This document shows positions 34,201 to 43,038 of a stretch of DNA of 64,000 nucleotides, piece after piece (positions within the stretch are counted from its first letter, which is position 1; every line of letters begins with the position of its first letter). The position numbers and the translations under genes are program-made. Below the pieces are notes generated by a model that was given only the letters and a program-made list of their open reading frames with translations, did not search any database and was not told the origin of the DNA. Source of the DNA: Phycisphaerales bacterium (GTDB lineage Bacteria > Planctomycetota > Phycisphaerae > Phycisphaerales > UBA1924); contig JADLFW010000004.1 in NCBI GenBank assembly GCA_020849615.1, forward strand, positions 186,001 to 250,000, written 5' to 3'.

Positions 34201-36501
34201 TCAGGCGCCGGACTTCAGGTGCGCATCGAAGAAGTCCATGATGCGGGTGTGCAGGGAGCGTGTGACGACCGGGTCGGGCACCATGTGGGTGAAGCCGGGC
34301 AGCACCAGGAAATCGTACGGCCTGCCGGCCTTGAACAGGGCATCCGTCATCTTCAGGCTGTGCATGAAGTAGACGTTGTCATCCGAGGTGCCGTGGATGA
34401 TGAGCAGCGGGTTCTTCAGGTCCTTGCAGTACGTGAGCACAGAGCTCCTGGCGTAGCCGTCGGGGTTCTGCTCCGGCAGCATCATGTAGCGTTCGGTGTA
34501 GTGCGTGTCGTAGTCCTCCCACGCGCAGACGGGCGCCCCGGCCACGCCGCAGGCGTAGACATCGGGCCGGCGCATCGCCGCCATCGCCGAGAAGTAGCCG
34601 CCGAAGGACCAGCCCGTCACGCCGACGCGGGTGAGGTCGAGCTCGGGCAGCTTGGCGCCCAGTTCCTTCAGGGCCTGGGCCTGGTCCTCGAGGGGGACAT
34701 CGATGAGGTTCTTGTGGATGGCCCGTTCCCAGTCGCGGCCGCGGTTGGGGGTGCCGCGGCCATCGAAGGAGACGACGATGTAGCCGTGGTCGGCGATCCA
34801 CTGGTTGAGGAGGTAGGCCCGGCGGTTGGCGGTGACGGTCTGGGAGTGAGGCCCGGCGTAGACCGAGGCGATGACCGGGTACTTGCTGCCGGCGGCGAAG
34901 TTGCGCGGGCGGACGACGGCGGCCCGGAAGTGCCGCGGCCCGTCGAGGGTGATCAGCTCGACGTTGGCCTGGAAGGGCGGGGTCTCGGCGATGGATTTGA
35001 GGTCGCCGGCGACGGAGCCATCGGCCCGGATGACCTTTCGGGTGATGTCGCCCTTGAGCGTGGAGGAGAAGAGCACCCACGACCCGAAGCGTTCCGCGAA
35101 GGCGGCCGAGTGCATGCCGGGCTCGCCTGTGAGGCGTTCGGCGTCGGGCGGCGGGGAGGAGGCGACGGGGGAATCGTGCAGGCGGAGGCGCCAGAGGTGG
35201 CTTTCGGTCGGTTCGGCGCTGGCGGTCGCGTAGACCCACCCGCCCGGCTCATCGACGCCCGCGACATCGCGGAGGCCGAAGCCCTCGGGGCTCAGGAACC
35301 TCACGAACTTGCCGGCCCTGTCGCGGAGCTCGAGGCGCCATTCGCCGGTGCGCTCGGTCATCCACAGGAAGCCGTTGCCGGAGGGCAGCCAGCGGGGCAT
35401 GTCCGAATCGGCGAGATTGACCCAGGCGGGGTCGGTCTCGCGGAGGAGTTCGGTCACCGAGCCCGAGGAGGGCTCGACGGCGTAGACGATTTCCTCGGTC
35501 TGGTTGCGGTTCTGCACGACGATCGTGAGCGGGGCGTTCTTCTCCCACGAGACGTGGGCCAGGTAGGGATACCTGGCGCGGTCCCAGTTTACCCAGGTCG
35601 TCGGCCCGCCCGCCGCGGGGATCACGCCGAGCGTGACATCGGCGTTCTTCTTGCCGGGCCTGGGGTAGGGCCAGCTGTTGGCCTCCTTGTCGGGGTTCAT
35701 GGGGTCGGCGATGTGGAAGACCTCGAGGCCGGTGGTGTCGGTGCGCTGGTAGGCGATGAAGCGGGAGTCGGGGCTCCACCAGTAGCCGCGGAAGCGGCCC
35801 ATCTCCTCCTGCGCGATGAACTCGGCGAGGCCGTGGGTCACCTGGTCGTTGGCGCCGGTGGTGAGGCGCTGCTCGGCCCCGCCCGCGACCGGCGCGAGGT
35901 ACAGGTCACCGCCGCGGACGGCGGCGAGCGAGGCCCCATCCGGGCTGAGCCGCGGGTCGATCGGGAAGCCGCTCTGGGATTTCACTTCGGTGACCTTCCC
36001 ATCCGCGCGATCCACGACGAAGATGCGCCCCGACATGGGCACCAGGATCCGCCTCCCATCCTCGGACAGGTCGTACGCCGCGATGCCCCGTGAGGACATC
36101 CGCATCCGCTCGCGCCGGGCCAGCTCCTCGGCGGTCAGGTGCTCCTCCTGCCCGGCCAAAAGCTGGTCGGCCGTGAGCCAGATGCGCTCCTTGCCGGTGG
36201 CGACATCAAACTCGTAGAGGTCCTGCACGACCGAGCGCGGGCCCGACCGCAGGAAGAGCACCGCCTCGCCCTCCGGGGTCACGCGGACCGAGCGGGGCGT
36301 GCCGGCGCCGAAGCGGTAGGTGGAGGCGTACTGCTCCAGGAAGGTGGGTTCGGCGATCGAAGGCGGCAGAGGCGCAGCCGCTCCGCCGGACCTCTCAGCC
36401 CGGTGGTTCTCGGACGCACATCCGGCGAGCCATCCGCAGGCCGGGGCCGCCAGCGTGAGGGTGAGCAGGATCAGGGTGATGGGGCGATGGCGGGTCGGCA
36501 T
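34201..36501 (-). CDS. Dipeptidyl-peptidase IV-like (S9B) lipoprotein
   Basis: A 766-residue exported peptidase. The signal ends in a lipobox-like LAGC near residue 28. Residues about 60-500 form the DPP IV N-terminal beta-propeller with GYWWSPDSRFIAYQRTD and the Glu-containing AEFIAQEEMGR that binds the substrate N-terminus. The C-terminal alpha/beta-hydrolase has the nucleophile in GWSFGGY (Ser632), then HGTSDDNV (Asp) and GFTHM (His). Enzymes of this family cleave X-Pro dipeptides from peptide N-termini. ATG 36501 places the signal peptide properly. It lies upstream of mutM on the same strand. Confidence 0.92.
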   Translation of the reverse strand: MPTRHRPITLILLTLTLAAPACGWLAGCASENHRAERSGGAAAPLPPSIAEPTFLEQYASTYRFGAGTPRSVRVTPEGEAVLFLRSGPRSVVQDLYEFDVATGKERIWLTADQLLAGQEEHLTAEELARRERMRMSSRGIAAYDLSEDGRRILVPMSGRIFVVDRADGKVTEVKSQSGFPIDPRLSPDGASLAAVRGGDLYLAPVAGGAEQRLTTGANDQVTHGLAEFIAQEEMGRFRGYWWSPDSRFIAYQRTDTTGLEVFHIADPMNPDKEANSWPYPRPGKKNADVTLGVIPAAGGPTTWVNWDRARYPYLAHVSWEKNAPLTIVVQNRNQTEEIVYAVEPSSGSVTELLRETDPAWVNLADSDMPRWLPSGNGFLWMTERTGEWRLELRDRAGKFVRFLSPEGFGLRDVAGVDEPGGWVYATASAEPTESHLWRLRLHDSPVASSPPPDAERLTGEPGMHSAAFAERFGSWVLFSSTLKGDITRKVIRADGSVAGDLKSIAETPPFQANVELITLDGPRHFRAAVVRPRNFAAGSKYPVIASVYAGPHSQTVTANRRAYLLNQWIADHGYIVVSFDGRGTPNRGRDWERAIHKNLIDVPLEDQAQALKELGAKLPELDLTRVGVTGWSFGGYFSAMAAMRRPDVYACGVAGAPVCAWEDYDTHYTERYMMLPEQNPDGYARSSVLTYCKDLKNPLLIIHGTSDDNVYFMHSLKMTDALFKAGRPYDFLVLPGFTHMVPDPVVTRSLHTRIMDFFDAHLKSGA

Positions 36502-36692
36502 CGGTGAGGTCCTTGGGGATGAACCGTGGAGAGTCCCAAGCGTACAAGCCCCGCCGTGGCGGGGTTTTCCGGGGCCCCGGGGGCGCATGTTGAAATGGGG
36601 AAAGCCCGCGCGGCAATAATGAGGGGCCCGCGTTCTGACGCGGGAACCGGGACGCGTGTTCGCCCGTCCGATGCGGCGGGAGGAGGCGGTCG

Positions 36693-37526
36693 ATGTGCAG
36701 CGTGATCGGGCTGGCCTTGGTCGCGGCGGCGAGTCTGGCCGTTGACCCCCCCACCACCCCCACGGCTTCCCCCACTTCCCCGCTGGCCGGCCCGCGCGTT
36801 TTTTCCGCTCCGGCGGTCATCACGCTGGTCGAGACCGACTACTCCGGCAGGGTGCGCCGGGTGGAGGGCACACCCGAGGAGGCAGCGCTGGGGCTGCTGG
36901 GCCTCACCGCGGCCGAGCGGGCGGACGTCGAACGGGTGCTGCAGGTCCGGGCCCGGGTGCTGGATGAGATCGTGCGGGACAATCTGCTTCTGCTGAACAA
37001 GGTTGACACCGCCTCCAAGGCCGGGCGGAAGCTGGAGACGCTGCTTTCGATCGTCGAGCTGTACGCGAAGTTCCAGCCCATCCGCGACCGCGGGGTGCTG
37101 CACGACGAGATCGAGGCGGCCCTGCCCGCGCCGGCCCGGGGTGAGTTCAACCGCCTGCTCGGCGAGTACTGGGACGCGATCATCGCCGAGGGGATGCGCG
37201 GGCCCGCGGGCGGCGACGATCGCCCCGCGCGGGTGGAAATCGTGCTGCGGGAGCGGTTTGAGATCTTCGGCCGCGAGCTCCAGCGCTCGTTCAAGCGTTA
37301 CGAGATGACCGCGGTCGAGGATGTGCTGGATCGGCTGCTGCGCGGGCTGAACCTCTCGCCGGACCAGGAGCGGGCGACGGGCCCGATCGTGGACCGCCTC
37401 GCCCGGGCCATCCGGGCCGACGCCCCCGAGCAGGAGCGCGGCGTGATCGTTCTTCAGCTCATGGCGTTCCTCACCGCGGAACAGCAGGCCAAACTCATGG
37501 AAGCCTTCGGCAAACTCGCCCGGTAG
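36693..37526 (+). CDS. Secreted helical protein, paralogue 1 of 3
   Basis: A 277-residue exported protein of unknown function. Short signal-like N-terminus (MCSVIGLALVAAASLA), a Thr/Pro linker, then an almost wholly helical domain with VERVLQVRARVLDEIV and near the end LNLSPDQERATG and FLTAEQQAKLMEAF, which resemble the LTxxQ motif of Spy/CpxP chaperone-like proteins. AGGAGG six bases before the ATG is a perfect ribosome binding site. It is clearly related to the next gene (RALVLDEI and KxxTAxxAG segments align) and begins a three-gene set ended by a terminator. Confidence 0.72.
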   Translation: MCSVIGLALVAAASLAVDPPTTPTASPTSPLAGPRVFSAPAVITLVETDYSGRVRRVEGTPEEAALGLLGLTAAERADVERVLQVRARVLDEIVRDNLLLLNKVDTASKAGRKLETLLSIVELYAKFQPIRDRGVLHDEIEAALPAPARGEFNRLLGEYWDAIIAEGMRGPAGGDDRPARVEIVLRERFEIFGRELQRSFKRYEMTAVEDVLDRLLRGLNLSPDQERATGPIVDRLARAIRADAPEQERGVIVLQLMAFLTAEQQAKLMEAFGKLAR

Positions 37527-37573
37527 GCGGGCCGATAAGAAGAGCCCTCACCGGGATTACTCAGGAGCGATGC

Positions 37574-38416
37574 ATGCGGCGTGATTGGATGGCGGCGGTG
37601 ATCGTGTCGGCGGCGGGGATGGCGGCGCCTTCGGTGGCCCAGGACCGGGCGCCGCAGCCGCCCGCCTCGGCGCAGCCCCCTGTTGCTGGCGGCGACTCGC
37701 AGCCCGAGCACGCCGAGTTGACGATCGTCGAGCACACCGCCGATGGGCAGCTCAAGCGGCTGGAGATCCCTGCGGAGGAGCGGGCCGTGCAGGTGATGGA
37801 CCTCGAGCCGGCCGAGCGGGGCCGGGTGGAGAAGGTGCTCGCCGAGCGGGCCCTGGTGCTCGACGAGATCCTGCTGAAGAACTTTGATCTGCTGACCAAG
37901 ATGCATACCGCCGCGCAGGCCGGCAACGCCGCCGAGGCCCGGACCGTCTCCGGCAAGTTTCTCACGAAGCTCGAGCGCCTGACCGACCGCGGGCGGCTGG
38001 AGGATGAGATCCGTCCCGAGCTGCGGCTCGACCACCAGCAGGAGTTTACGCGGCTGATCACGGAGTATCGTCAGGCCCTGGTCAAGCAGGCGGCCCGGGA
38101 GGCCAAGGCCGAAGGCAAGGAGATCCAGCCGCAGGTCCTGGCCGACCGCGAGATGCGCAGGGGCATGGCCCGCGAGGTCCAGCGTTCCTACGACCGGACG
38201 ATCATCGACAAGCCCGTGGAATTTGATGCCCTGCTGCCCGGGCTGGGCCTCAAGCCCGAGCAGGAGAGCAAGGTGCGGAACCTGGCGGCGGAGTTCGCGC
38301 AGAGCCACAAGGACCAGGCGACTCCCGCGCAGCGGCGCGACCTGCTGATGCAGATCCTCCAGGAGCTCGACCTCGACCAGCGGGTGAAGCTGATCAAGGC
38401 GATCCGGAAGGGCTGA
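37574..38416 (+). CDS. Secreted helical protein, paralogue 2 of 3
   Basis: A 280-residue protein with signal peptide (cleavage near APSVAQ), an acidic/Pro linker and a helical domain. VEKVLAERALVLDEILLKN aligns with the preceding protein, and LGLKPEQESKVR near the C-terminus again recalls LTxxQ repeats. It lies 47 bases after its paralogue with its own AGGAG ribosome binding site, so it is probably co-transcribed. Function unknown; a periplasmic chaperone-like role is only a guess from the helical LTxxQ-like pattern. Confidence 0.72.
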   Translation: MRRDWMAAVIVSAAGMAAPSVAQDRAPQPPASAQPPVAGGDSQPEHAELTIVEHTADGQLKRLEIPAEERAVQVMDLEPAERGRVEKVLAERALVLDEILLKNFDLLTKMHTAAQAGNAAEARTVSGKFLTKLERLTDRGRLEDEIRPELRLDHQQEFTRLITEYRQALVKQAAREAKAEGKEIQPQVLADREMRRGMAREVQRSYDRTIIDKPVEFDALLPGLGLKPEQESKVRNLAAEFAQSHKDQATPAQRRDLLMQILQELDLDQRVKLIKAIRKG

Positions 38417-38708
38417 TCGCCGCGGACCCACCCGCCCAGCCTGGTGGATTCCGGCCCGGCTCGGGAACCCGGAGCGCGGGCGGGGCGTCTAGTCGTGAAA
38501 ATCGCCCCGGGCCCGTCTCGCCGGGATGGCGGCGCGCCGATAATGCTCAGCCCGAGGTGGTGGGAGGCGGAACGCGCGTCTGTTCGCGCTCCATTCGGGG
38601 TGGCGGGCGGGTGTGCGGATCGGAGAGTCGGTTCGCGAGGAAGGCAGTGACATCGGGGTGGGGACGGGCCCGGCGGCTTGTCCGGGCCGCCCGAGTCGGA
38701 GGTCAGTG

Positions 38709-39773
38709 ATGAAACGGATGAAGATGAGGTCGGCTTGGATCGCCGCCGTCGGCGGGGCCGCGATGATGAGCTTCCCGGTGCTGGGCCAGGTGGCGACGCC
38801 GCCGCCCGCGCCGCCCCCGGCGACGCCCGAGTTTGTCCCGCCGCCGAGCCCGCCGCCCGCGCCGCCGCGTCCGCGTCCGGCCGGTGTCGATCGAAACCTG
38901 CCGGGCGGGGGCCCGATGACCGACAAGGCCCCCGATATCCCGTTCAAGCCGCTGGGCCGGGACGACAAGGGCGAGCTCATCCGCGATGAGCAGGGCAACC
39001 TGCGTCCGCTGCCCTTGCCGATGGAGGTCATGGCGCTGGACCGCAACCCGACGGTCGGCGATGTGACGATGTACCGGCTCAAGCCGTACCTGCGCGAGCG
39101 CAAGGCCGCGATCGAGAAGACCACCATCGACAACCTGGACATGATCCAGCAGATCGACGGCGGGGTGATCGACCGCCTGGACATCAAGAAGAAGGAGCAG
39201 CTGATCGCCCTGACGGAAATGCTGCGTCCGCTGGTGGCGCAGGGCCCGCTGGCGACCGACCTGCGCAAGCGCGACCTGCTCACCAAGATGCAGACCGCGA
39301 TGAACCAGAAGATCACCAAGCAGTACCAGACCGACCTCATCACCGAGGTGAAGACCAAGGCCAAGGCCGCCGGCATCGAGGAGGCGCCGGAGGTCACCAA
39401 GGTGCTGCTGTACAACAGCGTGGATGAGGTGATGTTCGCCTACAAGTCGCTGCTGATCGAGACGGGCAAGCGGCTGATGGAGTCGGACGCCAAGCACACC
39501 GACCAGGAGCTGATCGCGGCGGCCAAGAAGCACCTCGAGCCCATGAAGCTCGAGGAGCGTCAGGCCGAGCTCCGCAAGACGATCGAGCTGCGGCCTCCTC
39601 CGCCGCCGGACGGGCCGCCGCCGGAGGTGAAGAACCCCGTGAAGATCCAGGAGCTGTCCGAAGAGGAGGCGCTCAAGCGCGGGTACACACCCGAGCAGAT
39701 CAAGGAGTTGAAGGAGCGGAACAAGAAGACCCAGCCCGCTCCCGAAGCCCAGCCCGCCCAGAACCCCAAATAG
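38709..39773 (+). CDS. Secreted helical Pro-rich protein, third member
   Basis: A 354-residue exported protein: signal peptide (SFPVLGQ), a long Pro-rich stretch at about residues 30-60 with PPPAPPPATP, then a helical domain whose LKPYLRERKAAIEKTTIDNLD is laid out like the RALVLDEILLKNFD segment of the two preceding proteins. The C-terminal part is Lys/Glu-rich with another Pro run. GGAGGT five bases before the ATG fixes the start. The similarity to the other two is weaker, but order, export signal and architecture suggest common descent. A strong terminator follows. The 292 bases before it hold no other gene. Confidence 0.68.
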   Translation: MKRMKMRSAWIAAVGGAAMMSFPVLGQVATPPPAPPPATPEFVPPPSPPPAPPRPRPAGVDRNLPGGGPMTDKAPDIPFKPLGRDDKGELIRDEQGNLRPLPLPMEVMALDRNPTVGDVTMYRLKPYLRERKAAIEKTTIDNLDMIQQIDGGVIDRLDIKKKEQLIALTEMLRPLVAQGPLATDLRKRDLLTKMQTAMNQKITKQYQTDLITEVKTKAKAAGIEEAPEVTKVLLYNSVDEVMFAYKSLLIETGKRLMESDAKHTDQELIAAAKKHLEPMKLEERQAELRKTIELRPPPPPDGPPPEVKNPVKIQELSEEEALKRGYTPEQIKELKERNKKTQPAPEAQPAQNPK

Positions 39774-39798
39774 TCCCGGAACTCTTCCAATGAACAGG

Positions 39799-39826
39799 GC
39801 CCGTCCGATCAGGATGGGCTTTTTTT
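39799..39826 (+). terminator. Intrinsic terminator after the helical-protein trio
   Basis: GCCCGTCC pairs with GGATGGGC (one G-U), loop GATCA, followed by seven T residues. It closes the three-gene set 36693-39773. Confidence 0.88.
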
Positions 39827-39868
39827 CTGCGCCCGTGGCGTTCTTGGCGGCGGTGCGCTGCGATGGGC

Positions 39869-39896
39869 TTGCACGCCGGGCCCGAACCCGCACACT
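39869..39896 (+). promoter_or_regulatory. Possible promoter of the SGNH/FG-GAP gene
   Basis: TTGCAC (39869-39874) and CACACT (39891-39896), spaced 16 bases, lie 27 bases before the ATG and after the terminator, the right place for a new promoter. Both hexamers are only moderate matches. Confidence 0.4.
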
Positions 39897-39923
39897 GTTG
39901 GGATCCGGGAGGAGTGTGCCGAC

Positions 39924-42641
39924 ATGCGGAGATGGCGGATCGCGGCGGTGACGGTTGGCGCGGCGGCGCTGACGGCGGCGGCGCGCGACGGGTGCGGGCC
40001 GCGGCTGACGATCGAGCGGCCGGCCGGGCCCGGCGGCGATTTCGGCCGAGCGATGGCGGCGATCGGCGACATTGACGGGGACGGCTGGAGCGACCTGGCG
40101 ATCGGCGACCCCGAGGACTCGACCGCAGGCCCGCACGCGGGCGCGGTGCACCTGTTCTCGGGGCGCGATGGCTCGCTGATCCGGACGATCCCGGGCGGGC
40201 CGGAGTCGGCGACGGGGTGGGCGGTGGCCGCGTGCGGGGATGTGAACGGGGACGGCGTGCCCGATGTGCTGGTGGGCGCTCCGGCGTACCAGCCGCCGCT
40301 CACCAACGCCAACACGCAGCCGTACAAGTTCCGCCCGGCGGTCGACGCGATGGCTTCGCAGCGAGTCGACTTCGTGTGCGCCGGGGGCGATTCCAACCAC
40401 TTCTACGGCAGCTACGGCTTCGATGCGGGCGTGCAGATGGGCCTGACGCGCTACGCGCAGATGTACGCGACGCCCATCCACAGCGCGAACGAGAACAACG
40501 GTCTGGTGGCGACGCGGTTCAACTCGTACATCTTCAACTCAACGGGGGGGCCCGTGGGCACGATGGAGACGGCGCCGCCGTTCTTCATGCCGTACTGGGA
40601 TGTTTCGGCGGCGCCGGTCGAACTTGTCGCGCTCAACCGGTTCGCCTATTGGGGCCCGGAGGCCCGGCTCGGCAAGGGCGAGGCGTACGGGATGCGGGTC
40701 AGCGCCAATCACCCGATCGACCTGACGGGCAACCTGTCCTTCAACCTCACGCTGGGCACCTTCGCCGTGGGTGACGGCGTTCTGACGCCGCAGGTGCGCC
40801 TGGCGGACCCGCCGTATTCCCACCTGCTTTCCTGGCCCGTCATTCACACGTCATCGCCGGGCGGCGACGGCATGACGGTCGTGAGCAACCAGATGTTGGC
40901 GAACCCCGGGCGCCTGGCGGCGCTGCAGCTGCGGGTGGCTTCGCCGGAGAGCGTGGACCTGACGGGCCCGGTGTTCCTGACGTGGCTGCGTCTTGAGAAC
41001 ACCGACCGGCGCGCGGGATTCTCCTTCAGCACGCTCTGGGCGGAGGGCGGCAAGTCGGCGCGGGACGCCGCCTCCTTCATCACCGCCGTGCCGATCTCCT
41101 CGCTCACGCACTTCTTCGCGGAGGCGCGGCGGCTGCAGGGCCCCGACAAGAAGGTCATCATCTACTTCAACGAGGGCGGCAACGACCGCATCGATACGCG
41201 CCCCAGCATCCACGATGTCGCGGTCTCGTGGCAGCCCGCCGGGTTCCGCGACAACATGAGCGCCGTCCGCAACCGCATCATCGAGGTCTGGAACGCCAAC
41301 GGGTGGCCGCAGGAGGAGCTCTACTTCCTGATGCTGGGCTACCACGTTCTTTCCGACGATCCGCAGAGCGGCCTGGTCGAGGACCGCCTGATCGAGCTCC
41401 GGCGTGTCTGCCGCGAGCTCGCCGCCGAGTGGCCGCGCTCAACCTGCGTCGACATGTCGGCATTCATGACCGAGGCCGAGGCCCTCTCGAAGGGCTGGTA
41501 CACCGACAGCCTGCACGCGCACCTGCGGAGCCAGGGCTACGCCGAGCTCGGCCGGCGAATCGCCGATGCCGTGTTCACCGAGATCGCGGCCGCGGGCTCG
41601 GCCCGTGTGTACTCGGGCGTCGACGGTTCGCTCCTCTTCGCCGTCCCCTCCGGCGTGATGGGCGATGTCGGTGATGAGATAGGGTACAGCGTCGCCACCG
41701 GCCCGGACGCCGATGGCGACGGGATCGGCGACTTCATCGTCGGTGCGCCGGCGCGGTTCAACGACCTGGTGCCGGGGCGCGTGTATGTCTGCAGCGGTGT
41801 CGATGGCACGGTTATCCGCACCCTGTCCGCTGTGGATGGCCGCGATCGTTTCGGCGAGAGCACCGCCCTGCCCGGCGACCTCGACGGCGATGCCCTCGCG
41901 GACCCCGTCGTCGGCAATCCGGATGACCGGCAGGTTGCGCCGGGCGTCGGCAGCCTCACCGCGTGGAGCTCGGCCGACGGCGTGCGGCTGTGGCGGGCCC
42001 TGGGCGGCCAGGGCAGCGAGGCCTTCGCCTCCACGATCGCCGCGGTCGGCGATGCCGACTTCGACGGCCGGGCCGACATCATCGTCGGGATCCCGGGACG
42101 CTCGAGGCATGGGCCCGGCACGGGGGGCGCACGCCTCTACAGCGGCGCCACGGGAGCCACCATCAACACGGTCGACGGCCGGGCCGCTGGCGACCGCATG
42201 GGCGCTACGGTCGCCGCCCTTGGCGACATCGACGGCGATGGTCGCGGGGATTTCGCCGCCGGCGCCCCGGGGGCTGATGCTGGCGCGATCGATGCCGGGC
42301 AAGTCCGCATCCTCGGCGCCGCCGGGCTCAGGCGCCTCGCCGACTTTTCCGGCGCATCGCCCTCCGATGCCGCCGGCGGTGTGACGGGCCCGGGCGGCGT
42401 GAGGCCCGATGATCATCATGAGGTGCTCGTGCTTTCGGCGGGGCGGGTGCTCGTGCTCGACGCGTCGGGCCTGTGCTGCACCGCGGACCTGACCGACGAC
42501 GGCTCGGTGGACTTCACCGATTACCTCGAGTTTCTGAACTACTACGAGGCGGGCGATGCGCGTGTCGACTTCAACGCCGATGGGCTGGTGGACTTCCCCG
42601 ACTACCTGGAGTTCCTCGTGCGCTACGAGATCGGATGCTGA
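39924..42641 (+). CDS. SGNH hydrolase inserted in an FG-GAP propeller, C-terminal GC-type dockerin module
   Basis: A 905-residue exported protein. FG-GAP repeats (GDIDGDGWSD, GDVNGDGVPD) begin at about residue 35 but break off at VLVGAPAY. A 430-residue block follows with SGNH/GDSL-type catalytic blocks: GGDSN (Ser157), EGGND (Asn420) and DSLH (Asp528, His531) before a long helix. The propeller then resumes exactly with GSARVYSGVDGS and continues with three or four more FG-GAP repeats. The last 54 residues (from base 42477) are the Cys-bracketed double EF-hand module ending EIGC. GGAGGAG nine bases before the ATG fixes the start. An esterase or carbohydrate deacetylase at the cell surface is likely; the substrate is unknown. 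Confidence 0.82.
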   Translation: MRRWRIAAVTVGAAALTAAARDGCGPRLTIERPAGPGGDFGRAMAAIGDIDGDGWSDLAIGDPEDSTAGPHAGAVHLFSGRDGSLIRTIPGGPESATGWAVAACGDVNGDGVPDVLVGAPAYQPPLTNANTQPYKFRPAVDAMASQRVDFVCAGGDSNHFYGSYGFDAGVQMGLTRYAQMYATPIHSANENNGLVATRFNSYIFNSTGGPVGTMETAPPFFMPYWDVSAAPVELVALNRFAYWGPEARLGKGEAYGMRVSANHPIDLTGNLSFNLTLGTFAVGDGVLTPQVRLADPPYSHLLSWPVIHTSSPGGDGMTVVSNQMLANPGRLAALQLRVASPESVDLTGPVFLTWLRLENTDRRAGFSFSTLWAEGGKSARDAASFITAVPISSLTHFFAEARRLQGPDKKVIIYFNEGGNDRIDTRPSIHDVAVSWQPAGFRDNMSAVRNRIIEVWNANGWPQEELYFLMLGYHVLSDDPQSGLVEDRLIELRRVCRELAAEWPRSTCVDMSAFMTEAEALSKGWYTDSLHAHLRSQGYAELGRRIADAVFTEIAAAGSARVYSGVDGSLLFAVPSGVMGDVGDEIGYSVATGPDADGDGIGDFIVGAPARFNDLVPGRVYVCSGVDGTVIRTLSAVDGRDRFGESTALPGDLDGDALADPVVGNPDDRQVAPGVGSLTAWSSADGVRLWRALGGQGSEAFASTIAAVGDADFDGRADIIVGIPGRSRHGPGTGGARLYSGATGATINTVDGRAAGDRMGATVAALGDIDGDGRGDFAAGAPGADAGAIDAGQVRILGAAGLRRLADFSGASPSDAAGGVTGPGGVRPDDHHEVLVLSAGRVLVLDASGLCCTADLTDDGSVDFTDYLEFLNYYEAGDARVDFNADGLVDFPDYLEFLVRYEIGC

Positions 42642-43038
42642 GCCCTCGGGTCGGGCGACCGGCCGCTGGCCCGGGTTGCTCTCGCGCCATCAGTGGATGA
42701 GCGGAGGCGTTGACTTCTCGGACGGCGTCACGCGGCTCTGCGGGATTGAGGCCGCGCGCGGGGCGAGCCCGGGGATACACAGGGGCACATGCAATTGGTC
42801 CAGAGGATTCCCCGTTAGCGAGTGCTTAAGCAAAGAGCGTCGTCCGAGATCCTTGTGGAATTGCTGGATTTCATCTTGATTCAGCATCCGCAGGACCCAA
42901 GATGTCGCTATCTCGTAGGGATGGATGATCTGTAGGGGTGCCCGGCCGGGCGGGCTGGTTGTCTGATCGTATGGCGTGGGCCGATCGGCCCGATTCTCTT
43001 GCCGGGTTCGACTTTTCGGCTTCCAAGGAGCGTTGGGA
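42642..43038. other. Gene-poor spacer with an AT-richer stretch
   Basis: These 397 bases hold no gene I can support. Bases about 42780-42940 are clearly poorer in GC than the rest of the window, and short frames in them resemble nothing known. A GTTGACTTCTCGGAC segment near 42710 reads VDFSD, as in the dockerin modules, and may be a decayed remnant. AAGGAG for the next gene lies at 43025-43030. Confidence 0.4.

Noticed and set aside
42690..42887. Small minus-strand gene in the AT-richer spacer
   Set aside because: 65 codons with no ribosome site, no similarity I recognise and no sensible composition; too weak to call.
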